Below, piece by piece: positions 1 to 8,261 of a stretch of 64,000 bases of DNA. The stretch's first letter is position 1. Each line of letters begins with the position of its first letter. The stretch comes from Klebsiella quasivariicola (GTDB lineage Bacteria; Pseudomonadota; Gammaproteobacteria; Enterobacterales; Enterobacteriaceae), in NCBI RefSeq assembly GCF_002269255.1, contig NZ_CP022823.1, forward strand, positions 1,302,001 to 1,366,000. Reading direction: 5' to 3'. The notes beneath the pieces were generated by a model. It was given only the letters and a program-made list of their open reading frames with translations. It made no database searches and had not been told where the DNA came from. Made by a program: the position numbers and the translations under genes.

Positions 1-198
1 CCATAGGTTCAGGGTCTCCGCCGTGGGTGATGTTTCAACGTCTGGCAGGTCAATCGCCGTGCCATGCGGCAGAATGACGCCCAGCTCAGACAGGCCGGGA
101 TTAGCCTGCAGCACCGTCTCGACCACGCCCTCAGTGCGCCCGTAATACCGGACGCAAAGCGCGTCGAGGGTATCGCCCTGCATCGCGTAGACTTTCAT
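1..198 (-). CDS. X: Tail protein X (gpX), 3' end cut by the window edge
   Basis: Reading leftward from the ATG at 198, the frame gives 66 residues beginning MKVYAMQGDTLDALC and containing RYYGRTEGVVETVL. This is typical of the P2 gpX tail protein, a small LysM-like protein of about 67 residues, so only the last residue or two and the stop are missing. Its start overlaps the stop of gene L (TGATG), as expected in the O-N-M-L-X late operon. In P2 the protein is needed for tail assembly. Confidence 0.9.
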   Translation of the reverse strand, partial: MKVYAMQGDTLDALCVRYYGRTEGVVETVLQANPGLSELGVILPHGTAIDLPDVETSPTAETLNLW

Positions 199-707
199 CA
201 GAGCTGGCCCACGATGCAGCGCGGCTTATCCTGCAGGCGCGAGACCGACCAGCGCATATCCCGCCACAGGTCATCAATCGTGGTTTCGACGCTGTCGGCT
301 TTTTTGTCACCCTTGCCGGTGGCCTCAACCCCGCGATAACGCTCATACAGGGTGGCTGTCGCCATCGCCGTCACGGCGCTCAGGTAGTGGAAAACACGCA
401 CATTCTCGCCGTCGATTTCCTCGGCGTCAGGCACGTCGGCCAGTGTCTTAAACCCGGCGGCAATCTGGCGCAGCCGGTAGTCGTAAAGCTCTGCATTGGT
501 TTCCGCCATGCCGGTCTTGATGGCGTTGCGCAGGCGCGCATCGGAAACCGTCTGCTCAAGGCGCATCAGCTCGCGCACCCGCTTCGGATCCACATCAGGG
601 AAAAAGAACGTGTTTTTAATCACTGCGTCGCCCGTCTCCGGTGCGGGAATCACCACGCCCGGTACGTCCTGCGGTTCGTCGGGCTGATTCAGTATTACTG
701 TCGTCAT
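198..707 (-). CDS. L: Head completion/stabilisation protein gpL
   Basis: The product has 169 residues, which matches the P2 gpL length. It contains the family stretches DVDPKRVRELMRLEQTVSDARL and ATLYERYRGVEATGKGD (shown here as landmarks near residues 38 and 118). In P2 the protein completes the filled capsid and protects packaged DNA. It is translationally linked to gene X downstream by a one-base stop/start overlap and lies 93 bp after gene M in the late head operon. No defect is seen. Confidence 0.92.
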   Translation of the reverse strand: MTTVILNQPDEPQDVPGVVIPAPETGDAVIKNTFFFPDVDPKRVRELMRLEQTVSDARLRNAIKTGMAETNAELYDYRLRQIAAGFKTLADVPDAEEIDGENVRVFHYLSAVTAMATATLYERYRGVEATGKGDKKADSVETTIDDLWRDMRWSVSRLQDKPRCIVGQL

Positions 708-800
708 GACAACCTCATTAGGTTGGGCGGTGGACGCCGGTCGCCGTCAGGGGCAAAACCCGCTTTGACCGGCGTGCCGCCCGGCTCGGGGAGCGTTCAG

Positions 801-1550
801 TTAACCGGCGGTTTTTACCGCCTTTGGTGGACGCCCGCGCTTTGCCGCCGGTCTGGTGGCAGGTTTGCGCGCGCGCGGTTTAGTCGTTTTACGGGGCGCG
901 GCATCGGGCTTAGGCTTCAATGCCCGCTCCAGTCGCTCAATCTCTTTGCGCACACCGGCATTGCGGTCGAGCTGCATTGCTCGCTGAAACTGCGCCAGCG
1001 CGTCGGCGTCCTGACCGGCATCGCGCAGGGTCAGGCCAGTCACCTTATGCAGACGAGCGCGCACCATATCGGGAACGTCAGCACCGTCGGTCAGGCTGAG
1101 GGTGGTCAGCAGTAATGCGAGGTCGACAGGCTCACCGGCATCGCGCAGGCGCAGCGCGGCAAGCGCAACCTCCTCAACCAGCATGTAAGGCGTGGTGCGG
1201 CGATGGTCAGAGGTGAGGCCGTATTTCAGCGCGTAGGGCGCAATCTCCAGCGCGCCAGCAACGTCACCGGCATCGAGTCGCCACAGCATGACGGTCATCA
1301 GAATGTCATCCTGTGCGCCACGGCCATCAGCCAGCACACCGGCGACCCACGGCGCGTAGAACGGCAGCAGCTCGCGCTTTTTCGCGGCTTTCAGTTCGTT
1401 TGAACGGATGGTTTTTAACGTGCGACGGTCATCGGCCAGCTTTACCAGCATCTGCTCGTAGGCGGTTGCATGGCGCAGCGGGGCTTGTTCCCGCTGCGCG
1501 GCTTGAGAGGCCGAGACCCGCATCATGTGACGCTGTGCGGGGCTCGTCAT
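801..1550 (-). CDS. M: Terminase small subunit / endonuclease gpM
   Basis: The product has 249 residues, close to the P2 gpM length. The N-terminal part (MTSPAQRHMMRVSASQA) and the central block MTVMLWRLDAGDVAGALEIA around residues 87-106 are typical of the family. The C-terminus from about residue 212 is rich in Lys, Arg, Pro and Ala (KPKPDAAPRKTTKPRARK), consistent with DNA contact. In P2, gpM and gpP together form the terminase that cuts cos. The start lies 3 bp after the stop of gene N, so the genes are cotranscribed. Confidence 0.92.
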   Translation of the reverse strand: MTSPAQRHMMRVSASQAAQREQAPLRHATAYEQMLVKLADDRRTLKTIRSNELKAAKKRELLPFYAPWVAGVLADGRGAQDDILMTVMLWRLDAGDVAGALEIAPYALKYGLTSDHRRTTPYMLVEEVALAALRLRDAGEPVDLALLLTTLSLTDGADVPDMVRARLHKVTGLTLRDAGQDADALAQFQRAMQLDRNAGVRKEIERLERALKPKPDAAPRKTTKPRARKPATRPAAKRGRPPKAVKTAG

Positions 1551-1553
1551 GGT

Positions 1554-2621
1554 TTAGGCTCCGCTTTCCGGTGCTGCAGGTGCGGTGAAATCGCCCAGGG
1601 TGATGTTTTCCAGCAGGCACCCGGCGGCATACGCCTCGACCACATAGTCGATGTTCATCGACTCGTAGTTTTCCACGCGGTCTTTTTTCGGGTTCTCATC
1701 AATGCTGCGGCGGTGGCTCTCATCCATGAAGTAGATAGAGAGGTTTTCCAGCGTGGTCACGAATACCGCATTCGCCGGGAAGTACGGCACGCGCACGGCT
1801 GGCAGGTTGCCGATGCGCTTCTGGCTGATGATGATATCCGCCGCGAGCGACTCGGTGTTTTCCTGCTGTTTGTTGACCAGCGGGAAATATTTGTCGGCCA
1901 GCAGCTTACGGCCAACGATGGCAACGAGTTTCGGGTCATCCTGATAAATCTCGTCAATCAGGGTGTTGGTACCGTCCATCACCAGCGCGTCGAGGTTCTC
2001 ATAGTCGCCGTTCTTACCGACACGAATCACCGCCGAAATTACCTTACCGTCAGCGTCGGTGATGTTGCTCATCACGCGGGCAGGAGCTTCGTTGCGGTAC
2101 TTCTGCAGCCAGCCGACGGCCACATCCTGCAGCATCGGGTTTTTGCTGCGGTCTGAGGTATCAGCGCGGGTGGTACCGTTGAAACCGGCCATGATGAAAT
2201 CCAGTGCCTGACGCTGGACAATGGCGTCGCGGATGCGGCGCTGGAAGTCCTGAAAACGCGCCCACAGGTCGAGGCGTTTATAGGTCAGGTGGAAGTCAAA
2301 GTTAATCTGATTGCACTCGTACTTGTTGGACTCAAGCGCGGTGAAATCTGCGGTCTGGCGCTCTTTGTCACCCGAGGTGTCGGTCGTGCTGGCGATGGTG
2401 CCGGTCACACCGACGCCAATTTTCTCGCCCTTCATTTCTGCGACCGGCAGAATGTTAATCGTCTGCAAGAATGCGGATGACGCCTGCACGGTGTTCATCA
2501 GCGTTTGCGTGACGGACGGCTCGACGGTGAATTTTTTGCTGACGTCATCAACGCTGATGCCGTTCAGTTTGGCGAGCTGGGTCAGATAGGCATTGAACTT
2601 AAAACGGGTTTCCTGACGCAT
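1554..2621 (-). CDS. N: Major capsid protein precursor gpN
   Basis: This is the P2-family major capsid protein. I chose the ATG at 2621, giving 355 residues beginning MRQETRFKFNAYLTQLAKLN. It matches the known family N-terminus, and AGGAAA lies 7 bp upstream; an in-frame ATG 11 codons earlier is less likely. In P2 the first 31 residues or so are removed by the gpO protease after assembly. The body includes the blocks FHLTYKRLDLWARF and FIMAGFNGTTRADTSD seen in HK97-fold P2 capsids. It sits between scaffold gene O and terminase gene M. Confidence 0.94.
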   Translation of the reverse strand: MRQETRFKFNAYLTQLAKLNGISVDDVSKKFTVEPSVTQTLMNTVQASSAFLQTINILPVAEMKGEKIGVGVTGTIASTTDTSGDKERQTADFTALESNKYECNQINFDFHLTYKRLDLWARFQDFQRRIRDAIVQRQALDFIMAGFNGTTRADTSDRSKNPMLQDVAVGWLQKYRNEAPARVMSNITDADGKVISAVIRVGKNGDYENLDALVMDGTNTLIDEIYQDDPKLVAIVGRKLLADKYFPLVNKQQENTESLAADIIISQKRIGNLPAVRVPYFPANAVFVTTLENLSIYFMDESHRRSIDENPKKDRVENYESMNIDYVVEAYAAGCLLENITLGDFTAPAAPESGA

Positions 2622-2696
2622 AGTATTTCCTGTTTGAATTAATCGGTTAGTCACAGCATCGGGCGGGGTTACCGCCCGGTTTCGGTCTGCGGTTTA

Positions 2697-3551
2697 TCAG
2701 CAGTCGGTCAGCAGCTCGTCGCCACCACCGCCACTGGCTTTTGTACGTCGCGGCTGGCTGAAACTTTCAGTTTTGTCGAGGGTGTTTTTCAGGGCGGAAA
2801 ATGCCTGGCTGGTTTCTTCGACCTTGCCGGTCAGCTCCTGTTTGAAGGTGGCAAACGCGGTTTCCATAGCGGAAAGGCGCTCGTCTTGCTTGGTCAGGTT
2901 GGTCTGCACATGTTCGCTGACGGTGGTCACCGCCTCATGCACATCATTCAGGCGCGCATCGTCGCTGACCTGCTTACGACTGAAAATGGCTTTCACCTTA
3001 TCGGCCAGGCTGTTGAGCACCGTGTCGGGAACGTCTTCAAATTCCAGCTCGGCCAGCGTGGCAACGGAAAAGACGTTTTCAGGGTTGGCCTTAAAGCGCT
3101 GCAGCGGGTTGTGCTTCGCGTTGCGGCAGAATTCGAGGTACTCGGTACCGAGGCTCGCCGGGTCATCGGTGACCGCAAGGCCGACGAGGTAGCATTTGCC
3201 GGTATTGGCAAAATTCGGCTGAATTTCCATTGAGGTGTAGACCTTCTGCGCGGCTTTATTCATCGCGATAAGGTCATCGGTCGGGGTGATTTTAGCGAAC
3301 AACGCCCATTTGCCGTTAAGCGCAGAATCGTCGTCAATCTTCTCGGCTTTCAGCTCGGCCACATCGCCATAACGTTTGAATACGCCATCGGGCAGCAGGC
3401 CGCGCAGGTGTTCAAGGTTGATACGGCAACCGTAGACGCGCGGGTCGTAGGTTTCGGCCATTTCCTGAATATCGCTGGCGCTGATAATGCGCCCGTCGCA
3501 GGTATCACCCTCGACGCCGATGCGAAAGAACTTTGAGACTTTTTTTGCCAT
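2697..3551 (-). CDS. O: Capsid scaffolding protein and maturation protease gpO
   Basis: The product has 284 residues, the same length as P2 gpO. The N-terminal half is a serine protease and the C-terminal half an internal scaffold. The catalytic residues known from P2 are all present at the same positions: Asp19 (in GDTCDGR), His48 (in NLEHLRG) and Ser107 (in YTSMEI). The scaffold half (about residues 190-284) is charged and helical (QTNLTKQDERLSAMETAFA). It is the first gene of the minus-strand late head operon and is divergent from gene P. With these residues intact, head maturation should work. Confidence 0.95.
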   Translation of the reverse strand: MAKKVSKFFRIGVEGDTCDGRIISASDIQEMAETYDPRVYGCRINLEHLRGLLPDGVFKRYGDVAELKAEKIDDDSALNGKWALFAKITPTDDLIAMNKAAQKVYTSMEIQPNFANTGKCYLVGLAVTDDPASLGTEYLEFCRNAKHNPLQRFKANPENVFSVATLAELEFEDVPDTVLNSLADKVKAIFSRKQVSDDARLNDVHEAVTTVSEHVQTNLTKQDERLSAMETAFATFKQELTGKVEETSQAFSALKNTLDKTESFSQPRRTKASGGGGDELLTDC

Positions 3552-3716
3552 TGTCAGGAGTCCTGAGGTTGGGGTTACTGGTCACCGCCAGTTTCCAGAC
3601 TCAGGACACGCCAGACCACCAATGACGACTGGACAACCGCCCACACAACAGCACCTTAGCGAATCACTGACGGCCATTAAGTAGCCTTGCCCTGAATCCA
3701 CTACGGCGAGGCATCA
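3552..3716. promoter_or_regulatory. Divergent late-gene control region between O and P
   Basis: These 165 bp separate the two divergent late operons (O leftward, P rightward). In P2 this position holds the two late promoters activated by Ogr/Delta. I looked for the dyad those activators bind (TGT and ACA half-sites about 12 bp apart) and did not find a convincing copy, so the assignment is by position only. A GGAG-type ribosome site (minus-strand sequence GACTCCTGACA region) precedes gene O. Confidence 0.5.
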
Positions 3717-5486
3717 ATGACCATTTCCACCGATACAACCTTGTTGCATGACCCGCGACGGCAGGCATCGCTGCTTTACTGGCAGGGGTTTTCCGTGCCA
3801 CAGATTGCCGAAATGCTGCAGGTCAAGCGCCCGACCGTGCAGAGCTGGAAGCAGCGCGACGGCTGGGACGGCATCGCACCGATTTCCCGCGTCGAAAGCA
3901 GCCTTGAGGCGCGCCTGATTCAGCTCATCGCCAAGCCGCAAAAGTCAGGCGGCGACTTCAAAGAGATTGACCTGCTCGGGCGGCAGATTGAGCGACTGGC
4001 GCGCGTTAACCGCTACAGTCAGACCGGCAACGAGGTCGACCTTAACCCCAATGTCGCCAACCGCAACAAGGGCGAGCGTAAGAAGCCGAAAAAGAACTTT
4101 TTCAGCGACGAGGCTATCGAGAAACTGGAGGAGCTATTTTTCGACCAGTCTTTCGAGTACCAGTTGCAGTGGTACCGCGCAGGGCTGGCGCACCGTATTC
4201 GCGATATTCTCAAATCCCGCCAGATTGGCGCGACGTTCTATTTCTCCCGCGAGGCGCTGCTGCGCGCACTCAAGACCGGCCACAACCAGATATTTCTGTC
4301 GGCCAGTAAAACTCAGGCTTACGTGTTCCGCGAGTACATCATCCAGTTTGCGCGGCTGGTCGACGTCGACCTGACCGGCGACCCGATTGTCATCGGCAAC
4401 AACGGCGCAAAGCTGATTTTTCTCGGTACCAATTCCAACACCGCGCAGAGCCATAACGGCGACCTGTATGTTGATGAAATTTTCTGGATCCCGAATTTTC
4501 AGAAGCTGCGCAAAGTCGCCTCGGGCATGGCATCACAGAAGCACCTGCGCTCAACCTACTTTTCGACACCTTCCACGCTGGCGCACGGAGCTTACCCCTT
4601 CTGGTCTGGCGAGCTGTTCAACAAGGGGCGCAGCCGTATTGCTGACCGCATCGAAATCGACATCAGTCACGGCGCGCTCGCCGGTGGTCAGCTCTGCGAC
4701 GATGGCCAGTGGCGGCAGATTGTCACCATTGAGGATGCCCTTGCCGGTGGCTGCACCCTGTTTGACCTCGACCAGCTCAAACGCGAAAACAGTGATGAGG
4801 ACTTTAAGAACCTGTTTATGTGCGAGTTTGTCGACGATAAAGCATCGGTATTCCCGTTCGAGGAGCTGCAGCGCTGCATGGTCGACGTGATGGAAGAATG
4901 GGAGGATTTTACCCCGTTCGCCGACCATCCGTTCGGCTCGCGCCCGGTCTGGATTGGCTACGACCCGTCACACACCGGCGACAGTGCCGGGTGCGTTGTG
5001 CTCGCGCCGCCGGTGGTCTCGGGTGGCAAGTTCCGCATGCTGGAGCGCCACCAGTGGAAAGGAATGGACTTTGCCGCTCAGGCCGAGGGCATCCGCGGGC
5101 TTACCGAGAAATACAACGTCGAATACATCGGCATTGACGCAACCGGCCTCGGCCTCGGCGTGTTCCAGTTGGTGCGCTCATTCTACCCGGCGGCACGCGG
5201 CATCCGTTACACACCCGAAATGAAAACCGCGATGGTGCTCAAGGCAAAAGACACCATTCGCCGTGGCTGTCTGGAGTACGACGCCGGGGCGACCGACGTC
5301 ACGCAGTCGTTTATGTCCATCCGCAAAACCATGACCAGCAGCGGGCGCAGCGCCACCTACGAGGCCAGCCGCACCGAGGAAGCCAGTCACGCCGATATCG
5401 CATGGGCGACCATGCACGCCCTGTTAAACGAACCGCTTTCCGCCGGTAGCGGCATGCAGCCTAAATCTATTCTGGAGTTTAATTAA
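3717..5486 (+). CDS. P: Terminase large subunit (ATPase/nuclease) gpP
   Basis: The product has 589 residues, against about 590 in P2. A helix-turn-helix segment lies at residues 17-48 (GFSVPQIAEMLQVKRPTVQ). The ATPase domain has the atypical Walker A KSRQIGAT at 166-173 and Walker B DLYVDEIFW near 249-257. The nuclease domain begins near 410, with acidic positions in WIGYDPSHTGDSAG (Asp416), IGIDATGLG and SHADIAWATMHALL. In P2 it packages DNA and cuts cos with gpM. Its stop shares one base with the start of the next gene. It is intact. Confidence 0.95.
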   Translation: MTISTDTTLLHDPRRQASLLYWQGFSVPQIAEMLQVKRPTVQSWKQRDGWDGIAPISRVESSLEARLIQLIAKPQKSGGDFKEIDLLGRQIERLARVNRYSQTGNEVDLNPNVANRNKGERKKPKKNFFSDEAIEKLEELFFDQSFEYQLQWYRAGLAHRIRDILKSRQIGATFYFSREALLRALKTGHNQIFLSASKTQAYVFREYIIQFARLVDVDLTGDPIVIGNNGAKLIFLGTNSNTAQSHNGDLYVDEIFWIPNFQKLRKVASGMASQKHLRSTYFSTPSTLAHGAYPFWSGELFNKGRSRIADRIEIDISHGALAGGQLCDDGQWRQIVTIEDALAGGCTLFDLDQLKRENSDEDFKNLFMCEFVDDKASVFPFEELQRCMVDVMEEWEDFTPFADHPFGSRPVWIGYDPSHTGDSAGCVVLAPPVVSGGKFRMLERHQWKGMDFAAQAEGIRGLTEKYNVEYIGIDATGLGLGVFQLVRSFYPAARGIRYTPEMKTAMVLKAKDTIRRGCLEYDAGATDVTQSFMSIRKTMTSSGRSATYEASRTEEASHADIAWATMHALLNEPLSAGSGMQPKSILEFN

Positions 5487-6232
5487 TGAAAAATAACGTT
5501 TTCTCACAAAGCCAGATTCAGGCAATGGCCGATATTCTGCACAATGACAGCTTTGACTATCAGGCAACATGGTTGCGTGTCGGGAAACTCAATATCGACC
5601 GCAGCATCACCAAATCGCGCCAGATTGGCGCAACGCAGTTCTTTAGTCGCGAGGCGCTGCTCGATGCGCTGACAGCGGGCGATAATCAGGTCTGGTTTGC
5701 TCACACCATTGAACATGCGCGCGTGGCGCTGATGTACATGAACAACCTTTCGGCGCGCGTCGGCGTCCGCCTGACGAGTAACGGCCACAGCCTGCAGCTC
5801 GACGGCGGGGCGGTTATCAGCTTTGTCGGCGAGGAATCCCACTGCGCCGCGCTGGCGGGTAATGTCTACCTTGATGAGTTCGGTTGGTTCAGTAACCCGC
5901 TAAGAGCCGCAAAAGTCGCGGCGGCTATCGCCTGCCATAAACGCCACAATCTGACGATGTTCACCACACCATCAGACAACTACGCAGCATTCAGGGTGTG
6001 GAACGGCACAACCCGCAAGCGCCGACCGTCACCGCTAATCAATACCGGCGACAGCGTATTTTGCACAGATGGTGTCTGGCGTCAGTCGGTCACTCTGGAT
6101 GCAGCATGCCAGCGCGGGTGCAATCTCTTTGCGCCTGAGGAAATTAAACGCGAATACAGCGACGATGATTATCGTCTGCTGTTTGGCTGCGACTGGTCTT
6201 TCGCTGTTGCAGCGGGTGAGGTGGCAGCATGA
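5486..6232 (+). CDS. ATPase-only paralogue of the terminase large subunit
   Basis: This 248-residue protein resembles residues of about 130-372 of the preceding gpP. It shares KSRQIGAT (43-50), a Walker-B-like NVYLDEFGW (126-134), TTPSDNYAAFRVW against STPSTLAHGAYPFW, the DGVWRQSVTLDAA block, and IKREYSDDDYRLLFGCDW. It lacks the N-terminal helix-turn-helix and stops just where the nuclease domain of gpP begins. It is tightly embedded: its start overlaps the P stop by 1 base and its stop overlaps the Q start by 4 bases (ATGA). It is not part of the P-Q operon as I know it from P2. Its function is unknown; packaging modulation or interference with other phages are guesses. Confidence 0.85.
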   Translation: MKNNVFSQSQIQAMADILHNDSFDYQATWLRVGKLNIDRSITKSRQIGATQFFSREALLDALTAGDNQVWFAHTIEHARVALMYMNNLSARVGVRLTSNGHSLQLDGGAVISFVGEESHCAALAGNVYLDEFGWFSNPLRAAKVAAAIACHKRHNLTMFTTPSDNYAAFRVWNGTTRKRRPSPLINTGDSVFCTDGVWRQSVTLDAACQRGCNLFAPEEIKREYSDDDYRLLFGCDWSFAVAAGEVAA

Positions 6233-7251
6233 GCAAGCGCAAGCCACGCAAAGCAGTCACCACGACCGCCAGCGCCCCGCAAAAAATGGAGGCGTTCACC
6301 TTCGGCGAGCCGGTGCCGGTACTCGATAAGCGCGACATTCTGGATTACGTCGAGTGTATCAGTAACGGCAAATGGTACGAGCCGCCGGTCAGCTTCTCCG
6401 GGCTGGCAAAGAGCCTGCGCTCTGCTGTACATCACAGCTCACCGATTTACGTTAAGCGCAACGTGCTCGCGAGCACCTACATTCCGCACCCGCTGCTGTC
6501 CCGTCAGGATTTCAGCCGCTTTGCGCTCGACTATCTGGTATTCGGCAACGCCTTTCTTGAGCAGCGCCACAGCGTCACCGGCCAGTTAATCAAGCTACTG
6601 GCTTCACCGGCCAAATACACCCGGCGCGGGGTCGACGATTCGATTTTCTGGTTTGTGGAAAACTTCACTCTACCGCATGAGTTCGCGCCTGATACCGTGT
6701 TTCACCTGCTGGAGCCCGATATTAATCAGGAAATTTACGGCCTGCCCGAATACCTCAGCGCGCTTAATTCCGCCTGGCTGAATGAATCCGCGACGCTGTT
6801 CCGCCGCAAGTATTATCAGAACGGCGCGCACGCGGGTTACATCATGTATGTGACCGACCCGGCGCAGAGCGCGACCGACGTCGAATCGCTGCGCGAGGCG
6901 ATGCGCAACTCGAAAGGGCCCGGCAACTTTAAGAACCTGTTTTTCTACGCTCCCGGCGGAAAACCGGACGGCATAAAAATCGTGCCACTGAGCGAGGTCG
7001 CCACAAAGGATGACTTTTTCAACATCAAGAAAGCCAGCGCCGCCGACCTGATGGATGCGCACCGAGTACCGTTCCAGCTTATGGGCGGCAAGCCCGAGAA
7101 TATCGGCTCACTCGGTGACGTTGAGAAGGTGGCAAAGGTATTCGTCCGTAACGAGCTGTCGCCTCTACAGGACAGGTTCAGGGAGGTAAACGACTGGCTC
7201 GGCATGGAGGTCATCAGGTTCAAAGAGTACACCCTCGACAACCCGGAATAA
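6229..7251 (+). CDS. Q: Portal protein gpQ
   Basis: The product has 340 residues, close to the 344 of P2 gpQ, and belongs to the PBSX/P2 portal family. Landmarks are FTFGEPVPVLDKRDILDYVE near the N-terminus, LPEYLSALNSAWLNESATLF around 170, and DLMDAHRVPFQLMGGKPEN around 270. It forms the dodecameric ring at the head vertex through which DNA is packaged. It overlaps the ATPase paralogue by ATGA and is followed at once by a strong hairpin terminator, so it closes the rightward late operon. Confidence 0.95.
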   Translation: MSKRKPRKAVTTTASAPQKMEAFTFGEPVPVLDKRDILDYVECISNGKWYEPPVSFSGLAKSLRSAVHHSSPIYVKRNVLASTYIPHPLLSRQDFSRFALDYLVFGNAFLEQRHSVTGQLIKLLASPAKYTRRGVDDSIFWFVENFTLPHEFAPDTVFHLLEPDINQEIYGLPEYLSALNSAWLNESATLFRRKYYQNGAHAGYIMYVTDPAQSATDVESLREAMRNSKGPGNFKNLFFYAPGGKPDGIKIVPLSEVATKDDFFNIKKASAADLMDAHRVPFQLMGGKPENIGSLGDVEKVAKVFVRNELSPLQDRFREVNDWLGMEVIRFKEYTLDNPE

Positions 7252-7260
7252 TTCCCCCTC

Positions 7261-7284
7261 AAGCCGCCAGCATGGCGGCTTTTT
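7261..7284 (+). terminator. Rho-independent terminator after gene Q
   Basis: A perfect 8-bp stem AAGCCGCC / GGCGGCTT with a five-base loop is followed by T residues, 9 bp after the Q stop. Confidence 0.9.
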
Positions 7285-7428
7285 CACACCCCGCCACCAT
7301 CACGCCTCAGACGCGCCACGCGCGCACGACCACACCAGAGCACCAACGAACCGACAGCAACCACGACAGCGCCATCACGACGCGCTCAGACGATAATTTT
7401 TATTATTACGCACCACCGCTGGCGCGCA

Positions 7429-7447
7429 ATGCTTTCCCCGCCACGCC
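7429..7447 (-). other. cos site (cohesive-end sequence) of P2/186 type
   Basis: Read on the minus strand, these 19 bases are GGCGTGGCGGGGAAAGCAT. From memory the P2 cohesive end is GGCGAGGCGGGGAAAGCAC, so only two bases differ, and the 186 end is, as I recall it, the same as here. The site lies between portal gene Q and the replication module, where cos lies in these phages. The rest of the gene-free stretch from 7285 to 7728 shows no open frame that I trust; it also holds the leftward terminator at 7606-7635. Confidence 0.88.
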
Positions 7448-7605
7448 TGCCCGCTTTATGGGCCGGTTTTAATGCAGTTGCATGACCACTCTGGATCCGC
7501 GCCAGCTCTGGCGGCGCACGGCCAGAACGGGCAACCACGACGCATGCAAAACCATGCACCTATTGCATGCACGGCTAAAAAGCGGGGAAATCGCGGAAAA
7601 ATGGC

Positions 7606-7635
7606 ATAAAAAAACCGGCTTTAATCGTGCCGGTT
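7606..7635 (-). terminator. Terminator for the leftward dinI-like operon
   Basis: On the minus strand, AACCGGC and GCCGGTT form a 7-bp stem with a nine-base loop, followed by a run of seven or more T. It lies about 95 bp past the stop of the dinI-like gene and would end the leftward early/SOS transcript before cos. Confidence 0.8.
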
Positions 7636-7728
7636 GGGGCGGTCTCTACGGGGCAGGCTAACGCCTCGCGGGGCTCGTTGTTCAACCCCGCCAGCACTGA
7701 AAACAAGTTTCAGCACCGGCGGCGTTTG

Positions 7729-7962
7729 TTAATGCAACCAGCTATCGTCCTCCCATACCTGCTGCATGATTTCCATTACTCGTTTTTTATCTTCGTCCAG
7801 TTTCAAACCACTTAGCTCAACGCCATTTGCGGAGCCTTTGCGAATGCGGATAGCGGTTTTTGGGTAAATAGGTTGAAGATTACGGTACAGCTCAGCCTCA
7901 AGCGCATCCAACGTTGCCTGACTAATTTTTTGCTCTTTATCCAACGTGATATTGATTCTCAT
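7729..7962 (-). CDS. DinI-like protein
   Basis: This 77-residue protein has the DinI pattern: MRINITLDKEQKISQATLDA at the start, then an acidic C-terminal helix KKRVMEIMQQVWEDDSWL, like the KQRISEILQETWESADDW end of E. coli DinI. DinI modulates RecA filaments and slows the SOS response. Phage 186 carries a dinI-like gene (orf97) in the LexA-controlled operon with the antirepressor tum, and this gene has the same position. It lies 3 bp downstream of the 60-residue ORF that directly follows the LexA box, so it should be induced by DNA damage. Confidence 0.85.
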   Translation of the reverse strand: MRINITLDKEQKISQATLDALEAELYRNLQPIYPKTAIRIRKGSANGVELSGLKLDEDKKRVMEIMQQVWEDDSWLH

Positions 7963-7965
7963 AAT

Positions 7966-8148
7966 CTAATCAGCCTTATAAAAAATATCATCTTCGGTTT
8001 CGTTATTTTCGCTGTTTGCTAGGTCTGCAATGAGAGTGAGCGCGAGCTTTAAGTCTGATGGCTTGCAGTTTGCAATCAGAGATACCTCGGCAATAAATTG
8101 CACACAAGCCCACTTTTGCTGCGTTCGGCTGAAATGTTCGCCAACCAT
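7966..8148 (-). CDS. Small SOS-controlled phage protein in the place of 186 tum
   Basis: This 60-residue protein (MVGEHFSRTQQKWACVQFIA...) is preceded by a good ribosome site (GGGAGGG, 6-7 bp from the ATG) and by a near-consensus LexA box 20 bp further upstream. It is cotranscribed with the dinI-like gene 3 bp downstream. In phage 186 this place is held by the antirepressor Tum, but I see no convincing sequence similarity and this product is shorter. The acidic tail (NSENNETEDDIF) is notable. Function is not known; an antirepressor role is inferred from position and LexA control only. Confidence 0.7.
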   Translation of the reverse strand: MVGEHFSRTQQKWACVQFIAEVSLIANCKPSDLKLALTLIADLANSENNETEDDIFYKAD

Positions 8149-8167
8149 GAAATCCCTCCCATAGGGT

Positions 8168-8187
8168 TACTGTATATTTATACAGTA
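8168..8187 (-). promoter_or_regulatory. LexA (SOS) box
   Basis: The 20-mer TACTGTATATTTATACAGTA differs from the consensus SOS box TACTGTATATATATACAGTA at one position and is almost perfectly palindromic. It lies 20 bp upstream of the start at 8148. This links prophage gene expression directly to host DNA damage, as in phage 186. Confidence 0.93.
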
Positions 8188-8261
8188 GCACGTATTGGCA
8201 AAAGATGGGAAGAAAAAAAACGAATAGGGCGATTGCCGTATGTACATGATATGGATATGAA

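Noticed and set aside
3552..3716. Ogr/Delta activator dyads in the O-P interval
   Set aside because: I looked for TGT-N12-ACA and found no copy with both half-sites; only the position supports late promoters here.
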